From contig VTFK01000118.1 in NCBI GenBank assembly GCA_009617715.1, positions 557,374-621,373 of the forward strand: a stretch of 64,000 bases of DNA, in the 5' to 3' direction. The DNA is from Plectrocnemia conspersa (taxonomy: Eukaryota; Arthropoda; Insecta; Trichoptera; Polycentropodidae). The translations under genes and the position numbers were made by a program. How positions within the stretch are numbered: the stretch's first letter is position 1; each line of letters starts with the position of its first letter. Positions 13,929-24,209 of the stretch are shown in pieces. Below the pieces are notes generated by a model. The model made no database searches. It worked only from the letters and a program-made list of their open reading frames with translations, and was not told the DNA's origin.

Positions 13929-14470
13929 GTCGACCCTAGGGGTTGTTGACCTCGCGGCCAATGAGACTGGTGTGATCTAAGTAGACTTTTTATTAGTTAA
14001 TATTTACATTCGACGATGGACGATTAATGGCGAGACGTTTCTCCCAACTGCGGTGGAGTTGACGCGGGTGGTGATGCACGTATAGCCTATTTTTTTCCAA
14101 CAGTCAGCGACAATAACAAATGCACGCGGGGTTCACGTGACAGCAATCACGTGAACCCGTTCACGCGTTAAGCACTGTTTACATGCGCTGACAGTTGGAA
14201 AAAATTAGAGTGTAGATGTTTCTCAGGGCTCTTTGTGGCTGCGTGCGGCGAGTGTCATGTATGATTCTTCGTGCGGCTGGTGGTTCGGGAGTTCCAGGAG
14301 TGATCTTCAGGTCTGTCGGTGAGGGCGCGTAGCTGGTGCTTTCGGATGGCTGCTGGCGACTCTGTGTGGCTCCTGGTGGATCGTCTCTCCCTGGTTGACT
14401 CGGCCTGTCTCTCAGTTGTGTCTCTGACAGTCTGCCCGTCTGGCTCGGCATGTCTTTCGTATTTTTATGC
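13929..14470 (+). repeat. Dispersed repeat R, copy R1 (interrupted by a MITE)
   Basis: R1 aligns with 29463-29810 and 38318-38620. Shared order: 'accc(t)a.gggg(t)gt.gacttcg', 'ttttattag', a 'gcgacagacga'-like block, 'cgagacgtttctcc', 'gg.ggtgga', then 'tagatgtt.ctcag.g.tct'. In R1 this order is broken at 14091-14204 by a palindromic insertion. Length, an A-rich end in R2 and lack of coding suggest an LTR or non-autonomous retroelement, but no long-terminal-repeat pair or primer-binding site was confirmed. Confidence 0.55.
14091..14204. mobile_element. Foldback MITE, nested palindrome
   Basis: Outer arms 14091-14109 and 14186-14204 are 19-bp inverted repeats with one mismatch (ttttttccaacagtcagcg). 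Inner arms 14129-14140 and 14147-14158 are a perfect 12-bp repeat (gggttcacgtga) around a 6-nt loop; each inner arm contains an E-box CACGTG. The flanking sequence is continuous in the other two R copies, so this is an insertion. A TA target duplication is possible but not certain. No superfamily was recognised. Confidence 0.7.
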
Positions 14471-14681
14471 GATGTGTAACGTGTTAACAACCACCAAATC
14501 TTAAAAATGACTATGTATTCACCTTTTTTTGAAAAAATGTTGACGTGATATTTTAATTAGTAAAATAAAGCATAAAAATGTTAATTGTATAGTTCATATT
14601 GATTTTTATAATTTCTGTATAATTTTCGTTATGGTTTTCATTATATCTTAAAGTCTAAATTTAGCCAACCATGAAGTAGAT

Positions 14682-14907
14682 CAGGCCTCGGCAACCTTTT
14701 TTTGCTGCGGGTCAAAATAATTAAAATGTAAATATTAAAAATACTATTCGGGTCAGTGAATATTTTTGGTCCTTACAATCATATACGTGGATTAGTCATG
14801 ACACCATAACACGTTAAAAAAATGATATTTGCAGAACTGAAGTGGGTCACTTCAAATCATCAAACGGGTCACTTGGTGACCCGCGGGTCATAGGTTGCCG
14901 AGCCCTG
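14682..14907. mobile_element. hAT-type MITE with 8-bp target duplication
   Basis: The ends are CAGGCCTCGGCAACC and its near-complement GGTTGCCGAGCCCTG. An exact 8-bp duplication, aagtagat, flanks it (14674-14681 and 14908-14915). An 8-bp duplication with a CAG...CTG terminus is diagnostic of the hAT superfamily. At 226 bp with no coding it is non-autonomous. Internal 'gggtca' and 'gggtcac' repeats could be subterminal transposase sites. Confidence 0.93.
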
Positions 14908-15229
14908 AAGTAGATCATCTAACTTAACATATTGGTTTTAACTGCTTTACTTTTACTTTTAATTATATTTAAAATAAATAAATATCGTTGTATACTTCTT
15001 CCGCATAGTTCCGCCCCTGAAGAGGTCATAATTTTTCATAATATCTTCTGTTTATTACTAAATATTGGATATGTACTATCATACAATTCGATACTAATAA
15101 AACCTGAACCATTGCTACTCTTTTGGCTTCGTTTTCAGACGAGATACAATAACTTATGATACATAAAGCACGAACTTATGGGTTTCTAGTATCCGACACA
15201 ATAAAATAATTAACTCCTTATTTGGCATT

Positions 15230-15510
15230 GTCCTTTTATTATTTCTCCGCAAAGACCGACTGTATAAGGGTTGAATCCGTCGAGCCATCAATCTGGTCTG
15301 ATGCGAACGTAAAGTTCGCGAAACCCTTTATCTGTGATGGGCGTCAGTGAGGATGCCGCCTAATTTAAGATGCAATTAGTTGACATCCTGCCGCATCTGT
15401 TGCATCACGATGGACCTACGGTGACACATGTCATCCTCATAAGGACTTGGCTCTTCAATCAGCGACGGCGGTGACTTTATGCGCTCGTTGACCGGTAAAA
15501 AATTAACTGA
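15230..15510. promoter_or_regulatory. GC-elevated single-copy block
   Basis: Sequence complexity and GC rise (for example gatgggcgtcagtgaggatgccgcc and gcagcgacggcggtgac-like segments) with no open frame of note. Candidate cis-regulatory or conserved non-coding DNA by composition only. Confidence 0.18.
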
Positions 15511-16019
15511 AATTGCAATAAATTATCCTCAACTCAGTTCAACTCTTTTTATTTTTAATTTTGCACAAAAAATAATATAAAATATGAAGAGCATAATTTA
15601 TGTCTAGAAGACAAGGGACATGATCATTCCGAGCATAATTCAAATCGCAACTTGCCAGTGAAATTTGCGATCTCTCGGTAGATACGCGTGACATGATGAT
15701 AAATGATCAGTGTGATGCAAAAGAAAATATTAGCACATGAGATAAAATACATTAGCGTTTTAATTACTGTGTTTTTTCCTTAATAAATTACGTAATCTTA
15801 TGTTTTAAATTTATCCACACAACTAATTAGGTCATAATAAACATTTGTTCATAAATCATTAAACTTAAAATAATATTTTTTTTTACTAAAAAAATATATA
15901 TTTTTTAAATAAATTCAAAAATATTCTCAGTCGCTGAACAAAGACTATGTCAGTTCGTCAAAACAAAATTAGACGCGTCAATACAAGTAGACATCGTACG
16001 TACTAAGCACGTCTCCCTG

Positions 16020-16145
16020 AGCTCTCGGGGGGTGGGGAACCCGCTCACCCGGCCGTTAAAAGTTGGGTGCCCACCCATAAGGGTTGGACTCGTAGGGCCT
16101 TATTACTGGTAACGGTAGTGGTTCACGCAATGGATAACACGTAGT
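16020..16145 (+). mobile_element. Non-LTR retroelement 3' end, second copy
   Basis: Matches 57190-57312 inside the inserted element in Harbinger-like D: 'ggggtgg', 'cccgctca.cc', 'ttaaaag.tgg', then 'gggttggactcgtagggcctta', 'tactggtaa.gg.ggtgg' and 'acgtag'. The full insertion there has a 15-bp target duplication, which marks it as a non-LTR element. Here only the terminal ~125 bp is recognisable. It abuts repeat G. Confidence 0.6.
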
Positions 16146-16164
16146 TAAACTTCTATTTTGACAA

Positions 16165-16345
16165 AGGGGTAGAAGAACAATAATCTTTTGCGCAAGGTAG
16201 AACGCATTTTCTGTCGCGCATCCTATTTACACAAATAGTAATTTTCCAGGTACTTATGGGGGATTAACATTTCGGGCGGATGTGGTTTATTTTCAATTAT
16301 TAACGTAACTGCTTAGTCACGAGATCTCTATTCCCGTTTTCTTTA
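16165..16345. repeat. Dispersed repeat G, copy 2
   Basis: Homologous to 7395-7575. Shared blocks are 'gtagaacgca..ttctgtcgcgcatc', 'tacttat', 'caattattaacg', 'ttagtcacgagat'. Class unknown. Confidence 0.5.
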
Positions 16346-17598
16346 CTTTCAAGACGTGTTGGTTTATCTTTTATTTGTTTAAAATGATCGTTAGAATAAC
16401 TTTTAAATTATAATGAATTGCGCAGGTGGTTGAAACCCCTACAGCTGTATATTTTTGTTTTCCTTATTTGCTTTCATTGTTGATGCATCTTACAACCCCA
16501 TTAACGATATAGTCTAGACGCCGGTTAGCTATTATTTTTATCTGCGCACGTACATCATAAAGTTATCCGAGTTTAGGTGTGTGTACTCCTCAGCAGCTCC
16601 GTTAGTGCACTCAGAGTGCAGAGGATCCGGCCAAAACTTTGTGTTTTACGATTGCGTGTGCGAATAACTTAGCGCCGCGGATAGTTGCGACGCTAAATTA
16701 GACACTCTGGCATTCCCCGGGCGAGAGCGACGCTAACTGAAATATATTATCGGCTTCCCGATTTACGGCTTTCGTTCGGGTATGCGAGTTTGATTTAGCG
16801 CCGACAACGGCCACACTCACACATACAAATATATACATATATATATAAGTATGCATCTCGTCAAAGTGGAAATTCGGCCTGAGAAAGAGAGAAAAAACTC
16901 TCCTGAGAAAAAAAATTGACTCAATGTGTAAACGTCGCATTGGGCATTTTTTTACGACCCATACATAAATGTCGCGTTGGTCGCTAACGTGTTAAATGCC
17001 ACCGATGCAGGTGGTGCGCCGTTCACTATTCTTTCATTTCTTACTATTTGCATACAATTCGCTATAAATGTTAATGGTGCATATTTATATTCTCATTGCT
17101 TGCGTATTCAAATTTAATATTAGAATTTGTAAAATTAAACATATTTTCAAATACATGACGCAGCCCTTACTATGATGAGTACTGGAATTATGTATAACAA
17201 TAGCTAATACAATTCTATACCGGTATTACTATTCAATAAGGTTTCATTTACTTTTTTCTGTAATTTAATGTAATGTTGACTTTAAAACAAACTCTTATAT
17301 GTAAACTAGACTGTATAAGTACTATTTTATTTATTAAATTTAATTTGCTTTTATAGGGAAGACAAATAATATATTTTGCTATGAATTTCATAATGTGGTT
17401 TAATTTATTGTATTTATTATTTATAAATAAGTCCATTAAATAAATTGTTCAATCATATCTTATCATGTATATTATCAAAGACGTAATTACGATTTGTGTT
17501 TAACGCATTTTTTCATGCAACATAAAATTCATTAAAGTTTTGCCCTCAGGTTTTCTTTGAAATATAGTAGCTTTGCTAAAATAACAAGAATGTTTTTT
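16346..17598. other. Non-coding stretch
   Basis: No gene identified. Two short related segments, 'aaacgtcgcattggg' (about 16930) and 'aatgtcgcgttggtc' (about 16970), form a degenerate pair. The minus-strand 80-codon frame at 16698-16940 crosses a (ta)-rich patch and is probably spurious. Confidence 0.4.
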
Positions 17599-17890
17599 TT
17601 ATGTTTTATATTTACCAAGATATGGACAATATCCAAGAAGAGAACAAAATGGAACCGCTCCACTGGATTCTTCGACTAATTCAAATTCATATAAATCGTT
17701 GCACGTATGCCGACCAGAATGCGCATACAATAAACTAATGGCGCATGGTTCAGATTTCTCAAACAATCCTTGTAATGTGTACAATTTCACAATCGAATTT
17801 TCACCGAAATAGAATGTGTTTGTCTACATAGCTTGAGCCGTGTTTCTATGGAAACTGTGCCTCCAAATACCACTCTATAAACTGTTTTAT
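17599..17890 (-). pseudogene. Protein-like exon fragment, unidentified
   Basis: The minus strand has a frame of unusually protein-like composition: GENSIVKLYTLQGLFEKSEP, then a Cys/His-containing stretch, then VEESSGAVPFCSLLGYCPYL, ending at CTTG|GTAAAT, a plausible splice donor near 17612. Immediately upstream another frame (about 17883-17820) reads VVFGGTVSIETRLKLC, and the two join only with a frameshift near 17815. Either this is one decayed exon or two exons read wrongly. A short stretch further on (about 17572-17515) is again open after a possible TTTTAG acceptor. It resembles a cellular rather than transposon protein, but I could not name a family. Neighbours are non-coding. Confidence 0.4.
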
Positions 17891-18039
17891 GACATTATAA
17901 ACTATAAATAAACATAATAACCAAAAACACAAAACTACATATTGAATTTATGTTATTTTTTTATTTATTTTAACTGAAAGTTCATTCTAGAAATATTAAT
18001 ATCAAGTGCATATATATGTATAGGTACATAAAATTATTT

Positions 18040-18067
18040 TATATAAATATATATATATATATATATC
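18040..18067. repeat. Short (TA)n tract
   Basis: About 28 bp of TA repeats, broken once or twice. Confidence 0.8.
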
Positions 18068-18290
18068 TTATATATAATTGTTCTAAGCCGCCGTCGTCGC
18101 TTCCGGACGCGCATAACTTTCAATGAAACATTCTCCGTTCAATTCTATACTCTATAAATCGTATCGCTTTGTATGAACGGTGTGTAACAATACACCTAAA
18201 CAAAGGAATTATAATAATAAATAATATTAAAAATTAAAATTGAATTTGTTCCGATTGATTTTCGAGCCGCCGGCAATGCGTTCTGTTGTT

Positions 18291-18350
18291 TCGACCAATC
18301 AAAAATAAGCATTCAAATAGCGTCGACCAATGAAAAATAAGCATTCAAAT
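18291..18350 (+). promoter_or_regulatory. Direct repeat with CCAAT boxes, putative promoter
   Basis: A 28-32-bp unit (tcgaccaat(c/g)aaaaataagc plus attcaaat) is repeated head to tail at 18291-18322 and 18323-18350. Each unit has a CCAAT box. About 200 bp downstream lie two copies of a start-codon exon. The arrangement fits a plus-strand promoter. A GC-rich block (18085-18110, 18265-18280) precedes it. Confidence 0.4.
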
Positions 18351-18537
18351 TCAAATAGATAGTACCGTGACAACACTTTTAAATAATTATTATTTAATAA
18401 TAAAATTTTGCTACGCGACAATAATTTTCAATAATTCGTCATTTGACTGAATAAAAATGAAATATATACATAATGTGTTGAGGATTAGAAGAATACATTG
18501 ATTAAACTAGATAAACAATCATAAAATAATCTTCGTA

Positions 18538-18587
18538 ATGAAATTTTCAAATTTTGAATTCCCGGCGACGGGCTCCGAGGCCTAAAA
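18538..18587 (+). pseudogene. Duplicated first exon, copy 1 (stop codon)
   Basis: ATG at 18538 opens MKFSNFEFPATGSEA and then meets TAA just before a GTGAGT splice donor at 18588. It is the upstream copy of the exon at 18732, offset by 194 bp. About 145 bp (18460-18604) including the leader and donor are duplicated. In copy 2 the stop codon is GAA. Confidence 0.5.
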
Positions 18588-18731
18588 GTGAGTTTTTGCT
18601 TTTATAAATAATCGGATTGCAAATTAACTAGGTGTGTTATAACTATGAAAATTAAATATATACATAATGTGTTTAGGATAAGAAGAATACAGTGATTAAA
18701 TTAGATAAACAATTATAAAACAATCTTTGTA

Positions 18732-18781
18732 ATGAAATCTTCAAATTTTGAAATCCCGTCGCCGGGCTCCGAGGCCGAAAA
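18732..18781 (+). CDS. Putative first coding exon (duplicated exon copy 2)
   Basis: ATG at 18732 opens MKSSNFEIPSPGSEAEK and reaches an intact GTGAGT donor at 18782. The exon is GC-rich at its 3' end within AT-rich surroundings. A near-copy 194 bp upstream has a stop, so this one is the candidate functional copy. The shared leader (18654-18731) and the CCAAT repeat upstream support a real transcription unit. No convincing next exon was found, and minus-strand exons of another relic lie downstream. The protein is unknown to me. Confidence 0.4.
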
Positions 18782-18883
18782 GTGAGTTGTTCTTTTATAT
18801 TACATAAACATTATCATTGCTTTCCAATTTAATACACATATACGTTAGATTTTAAGAATTTCAAATTAACCAGTTATGTTTTA

Positions 18884-19837
18884 AACATGAACGTGTAATA
18901 TATCCTTAGTATGTGAGGATTGAAAGTTAATGTCGATCAAATCGGCGCTGTCGGACAGCTTATAAATGTGTAGTTTCTTGGATGTTATCTAATAAACGAC
19001 ATTTTACAATGATTATAAATATGTGATTGCATACCTGGAATAATCGATAGCCAAAATATCTAAGAGTGGGTTATTTTTAATTCCGATGTGGCAAAATATG
19101 TACAATTTTTGTTCTGTGCCATCATTCCTCTTTCGGAATAGCCAAATTTAAGATATTCAGTTACATCAAACTTATGTAGTATGTTCTTTATAAAAAGATA
19201 ATACTTGCTGACAGTGACTTCAACATGAGAAGATTCACTTTGTTTATATATACCAATTCTACGTTATAGCCATATAGGTCATCAAATTGTTCCATCATTG
19301 CTTCTGAAAAATAATTAAAAAACAATAAGACTTTTATCAAGAGTAAACATTGAACACATTATTATTACTAATATAATCCATAAATTAAATTTAAACAACA
19401 ACCGAAGAACAAAATTGACGGTAGTACTGTAGAGGATTAAACACGTAGATTGGCATCTCTTCATCTTCTTCTACAAAATTGTCACAATATGTCATATATT
19501 AATTGTTTGCCATACGTAAATGTTATTAGATCTATCATTGCTTCTGAAAATTAACTGTACTATATAGTGGGTAAAATGTAATTTTTTGTTTACACCAATA
19601 CGAGATTTTTCATTATTACTAGCATTGTAATATGTTTAATTAACTTCATTAACTGTAAACGATACTATATAGTGAGTAAAATGTTACTTTGTTTAATTAA
19701 CTTTGGTATGTATACCTTTAATTGCCCAATCACCGCTGTTTGTCTTTTAATATTAGATCCTGGAAAGTCAATGGTAATTTTGTTAGAATAACCGTGACAT
19801 ATTATTCATATAACCAAACACTTACTGGCACACTCAT
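18884..19837 (-). pseudogene. Decayed multi-exon gene, unidentified
   Basis: Minus-strand splice signals and protein-like frames occur in order. Exon 1: ATG at 19837 (MSVP), donor GTAAGT after 19826. Exon 2: 19759-19716, 44 nt between CCAG and GTATAC. Exon 3a starts at 19543 after TTTTCAG. Exon 3b is 19303-19035, between TTTTCAG and GTATGC. A final open stretch lies near 18998-18884. Exons 3a and 3b start with the same AAGCAATGAT after a similar acceptor and look like a diverged tandem duplication. Exon 3b gives MMEQFDDLYGYNVELVYIN, then in another frame HVEVTVSKYYLFIKNIL and EYLKFGYSERGMMAQNKN, then in a third NNPLLDILAIDYS. Exon 3a later reads VEEDEEMPIYVFNPLQYY. The frames do not join, so at least two frameshifts are needed. 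It could be a cellular pseudogene or a spliced transposon gene. Confidence 0.45.
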
Positions 19838-19929
19838 AGTTTATAGTTTTAATTATTTTATACACTTTGAATCATCTTCAATTGACACTTTGTAAGAAAA
19901 ATGCTGGGATTATAACATATTTTACTGTT

Positions 19930-20050
19930 TATTGAATCGCACTAAGCTGTATCCCGGCGCGCGCTTGACTGATGACAGAACTGTCAAATGTAAGCAATTG
20001 AGGGGATATCCCAATCCATGATCGGGATATCACCGCGCGCTTAAGAACGA
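19930..20050 (-). promoter_or_regulatory. GC-rich 5' region of the minus-strand relic
   Basis: Just upstream of the exon 1 ATG the sequence turns GC-rich (cccggcgcgcgcttgac; ccgcgcgctta) with a perfect ggggatatcccc-like palindrome core (gggatatccc) and a second cgggatatc. This resembles a TATA-less insect promoter. The outer 'gttcttaagcgcgcgg' on the minus strand loosely resembles 'gttctaagccgccg' at 18080, so it may instead be an element end. Confidence 0.25.
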
Positions 20051-21269
20051 ACTACGAAATTGATTTTAACGATTTAAATTGTAAAACACTTATCAATATA
20101 TGTTTAAAAATCATCAAATTCTAAAAAAAATATTTTTTAAAATATGTTTAGTTTATACGGTATTTAAAATATGATATAAATAATGTGGATTTTTATTAGC
20201 TTCTCTTAACAAAAAAATATGTACTTGAATTTTGGCGAGCGTTGGCAATTTAAATTAATTGTTTTTGGAGAATTTTTAAAATTTCGCTTGAAAATACATT
20301 TTTTAACAAAAAGGGGCAAAGTTTCAAAATAAGTACTATTCATTACCAACCAACTACTAAACACATAGTGTTGCAAAAATCCCTCTTACTGACGCCTTTG
20401 AAAGGAAACTACACAAAATTGTATAACAGTAATTTAAATATAGTTTTAGAATAAAATTTCAAGATTTATTCAAAATATTTTTTTCAACATAAAAAAATTA
20501 TTTTATTTTATTATGGATTTTAAGTATTCTTAATTTATTATAGATTTTAAATATGTTTAGTTTATTATTAATTGTAAATAATGTGAAAAGTTTTTGCATT
20601 TATTAATTATTAAAATATATAATGCTGCGCAGAAAAAACATTTACTTTAAAAAATATATAAATCAAAATATTTTTTAATAAAAATAGACAATGGTTTCAA
20701 AATTATTAATATTTTTAAAGCGCACTTTTATAAATAAAAATATTTTAAAAAATGAGAACGAAGCAAAAATTATATTTAAAACCCAAAAAGTTGAGGGTCC
20801 GGTATTCGCACACTCACTAGCTTAAAATATTGCGCATTCAATAAAAATATAAATTTTATGTATTATTAAAATCCGAGAGCCTGATTCCAAATTTTAAATA
20901 AAGAAACAATTTTTTTTAAATCCAGTGGTCCATATTATTTTTTCTTGGTCCATTTGTTTACAATATTTTGTCGACCTGCATCAGTAGTCACAATTTGCAG
21001 GTCACCATAACGACCACTTGAACAATGAAAAGAGAGATCTCCCACATTACATCTACATCTACATCTTTACCAACCCGTTATGAAAGTTTAGTCTACATAT
21101 CATAAAACAGAAAAAAATCGTTACCACAAAAAAAGAGCATTAATTACAAATTATCATCGCCAATAATATTACCATTAATTTTTGCACTCCTTTGTTATTG
21201 ATCATTGAAGTAGCCATCTGGACCATGTTTTTATCCTAAGGTGTAAATATATTTTAGAGGTGTATTCAA
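20051..21269. other. Very AT-rich non-coding stretch
   Basis: Runs of A/T with no gene, RNA or element end I can support. A small (acatct) triplet lies at about 21049-21066. Confidence 0.5.
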
Positions 21270-22560
21270 GATAAGCGAAATGCAACCAGTAATTCACCAG
21301 AGCTGCTCTGGACGAACAATATAAAATATTTGCCATTTGGTCTCATCGGGCAGATACGAGCAGAGTGGAAGGGATGACTTTGGCGAGATATTGGATAAGC
21401 ATGGGGAAACTCAGGAGAGTCGTCGAGGCACACTTAAGGTAACGCACATTATTTTATATTTAAAATATCTCAGTAGTAGTATTTTATATTAAAATATTTT
21501 TAGTAAATTAATCCGTAACTCATTGAAAATATTATTTTTGCTCTAATAATCTCGGCTTAGAATAGTTGTATATAATAATACCCGGAAATACATTAACTTT
21601 TAATTGTGCTGCTTCCGCGACACTATACCTCTTGGTCGTAATACATAATTTAACAGGTGCACGCGTAGACGAAGGGTCGGTTTGTATTTTTCCAAATACA
21701 GATCAATGCACCAGCGAAGACTTTTGACTTCCATGATCCGCATTCATGATACAAAGCTATTTCGATAGTGTGGTAAATTGTACCTATTAAATAAACTATA
21801 TATTCTGGCGTCTATTTTCTTGAAAAGTCGCACCACTTTAGCCTCAAAACCATAGTTTGTATAATTTTTAATATGGTTTAAAATTGGGCACTTATTTTTA
21901 AAAACTGTCCAAAATGTTTGTTTTTCCTTAATTTTTTTAACGATTTTATCAAGAATTAATCAAGAAGCAATATATAGTTGGCTTGAAAACATACTCATCT
22001 GCATTCGCCAGAGCTGTCTCAAATCAGCATTGTAAAAGATCCAACACTTAACTACATCGTGGAGAGACGTCTCTACTGCTGTGATTCCGTAGTCACAGCG
22101 GTAGAGATGAGCCATTAAACTGCATTAAAACAAGAAATATCAGTAGATCGTCCATAAAAACACATCACGACAAATCCCAGCTGCTCCACTGAAATCAAAG
22201 CCGACAATAATACAACTCGGCACGCTAGCGAAAACTCTCAGATTTCCAAAAGCCGCAATAAGCAGATAATATAACCTCGGTGGGTAATACTGGCTCCAGA
22301 AGAATTTGGTGGGCAATGTAGGAACAATGGAGAGCAACAGAGAAGTTGACAAAACGTTTTTTGTTCAAAAAATAATGTTTGGATTTAAACAACACAGAAA
22401 ATCCAGGACTAATTATCGATGTTCGCAGAAGACATTTTTATGTTTTAAAACAAAGAGAAAGAGGCGATTAAAACCGTATTTAATGGACAGCAACGCAATA
22501 CTGCTCTGTGTACTTACATGTATCGGCATGCCTCTCACGGAGTACGAATAATCACAAGTC
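21270..22560. other. Single-copy stretch with weak exon-like segments
   Basis: At 21335-21440 the plus strand reads GRYEQSGRDDFGEILDKHGE and continues to CTTAAG|GTAACG, a possible donor, but no acceptor is clear. At 22140-22550 both strands stay open for 70-81 codons with no recognisable motif. A stable hairpin lies at 22070-22107. I cannot assign a gene. Confidence 0.25.
22070..22107. repeat. 15-bp inverted repeat, 8-nt loop
   Basis: Arms 22070-22084 (tctctactgctgtga) and 22093-22107 pair with one mismatch around ttccgtag. It is too short for a canonical pre-microRNA; a cruciform or the centre of a decayed foldback element is possible. Confidence 0.75.
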
Positions 22561-22919
22561 AGACATTTAAGAGCAAGCAATGAACCTTAAACTGTACTGT
22601 CATTTGTCTGGGTCTATAATTATTTTTACTTTATTATGTTTAAGAGTTTCTGAAAGACGTCATTACTGTTTATTAAGCTTCAACAAAAAATATTCTAATC
22701 TTTTATATTTATTTCGAGCTTACGAGGGATTCTTAGATATTTTTTGATGTACCTGACTGGCAGATTGAGAATTACAAATTTGTCATGTAATACCACTTAT
22801 TTTGGAGACGATATTATTAACATATCAATGTTATATTTTTTCGAATCTATGTATGTATGAAAGAGGTAAAAATAACAATTTTGACCATGGTATAAATGTG
22901 GACGCTTTTCTTATAGTTG

Positions 22920-23360
22920 TACATAACATTTCAAAGTGACGCCGCAAAAAATTTTCAAATACCAACGGCGGTTGGTCGCCATTGTTAATGGCAAACTTGC
23001 ATTTTCAATGCGCCACCGGTGTGCATTGTGTCAAACGCTTTTGCCAATATGTTGAATTATTGATTTGGTCTCCTTAAAAAAAGGACCTTATCTCGCGGAC
23101 CGCGTTCGACCTCCCGCGAGAAGAAGTGTCCTTTTGTTGAAGGTGATATGCAACTTCTTTTTGCTCTTGCAAATAATATAAATCAAAACACTCGTGCATT
23201 AATTTACACATGTCATTGTTTCGTTTGATGGTGGTTTGGTTAGTGGCAGCGCGCGTGACGTGTTGGACCGGACAAGACGCGACGTGACATGACGTGACAC
23301 GACAAAAGCGCCCCCGGTTGGCAGGCTCGCAGCTGCTGCTGACAGGACGTTAATCCACAG
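22920..23360. promoter_or_regulatory. GC-rich single-copy block, candidate enhancer/promoter
   Basis: Contains ggcggttggtcgccattg, a near-palindromic ctcgcggaccgcg...cccgcgagaag segment and an imperfect 'gacgtgaca' repeat (23275-23300). No coherent frame. The regulatory role is inferred from composition. Confidence 0.25.
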
Positions 23361-24139
23361 TTGCATATCTTCGGTGGTGGAAAATAAAAAGTGTATCGCG
23401 AACTTTTTAACGAACGGACGTCAATCTTAATGAATGGCGTTTTCTGCGTGGAAAGGGAAAACGTGTAGAAGCAAGAAACATATTTTTATATTGTTTACGT
23501 TCTCTCAATTGTAGATGTAAAATCTTACTGGGAGAAAATAATCTTTTTAAAGCTTGAAATTTATAACAGCATACAGTGTTTTTGCTACTAGTACATACAT
23601 ATGTATACTTTTCTGGATGTTATACGCGTCGTTTGTATATGAACCTATACTCCGTTTCTATTAACAGAGTCACTTTCAGGTCTATCCATTCCGTCATTAC
23701 TCATAAGTGAAAAGGAGATTACGAGCAACAAAACATATGGCGAGTTTCCCAAAAAAAAAGTTAAGAATGTTAGTAGAATCCCTGTTATTATAATACAATG
23801 GCATCAAATAAACTAAGCAATACAAAAAGAGTTTTATGTCACATTATCCAACAATATATTTTTTTCGATAAAAAATTATGGTGATAAAGGAACACAAAAC
23901 TAGTACTAAAGCAATCATTGCGCTTGTCTAAACGTTTATTGATATTCATATTGATACTGAAGTATTTTAAAAAGCGTAAACTGAAAAGTGACATGGCACG
24001 ACAGTAGCAGTTGACCGGTCAGAAGAGCCGTCAACGACCCTGACACCCTGCGCCCACATCTGGATGCACACAACGCCATTATACGGTCGATGTGCACGCG
24101 CGACGTTATCCAAGCTGAATCGCGTGTCGCGTTTCAGCT

Positions 24140-24209
24140 GAAAGTGACGCGTCATGGCAAGTTGACGTGCACGAATAAATAATACACAAACGAGTACACG
24201 TATTCAAAC
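24140..24209 (+). repeat. Short duplicated block, copy 1
   Basis: Aligned with 26146-26222: 'gaaagtgacg', '(a/g)tggcaagttgac', 'gcacgaata' and 'acaaacgagta' occur in the same order, about 2.0 kb apart. The flanks do not align. It is either a small segmental duplication or a repeated regulatory module. Confidence 0.6.

Noticed and set aside
21428..21446. cttaaggtaac resembling the 28S rRNA target of R2 elements
   Set aside because: Only a short match; flanking sequence is not ribosomal DNA.
22070..22107. microRNA precursor
   Set aside because: Total length 38 nt is too short for a pre-microRNA stem.
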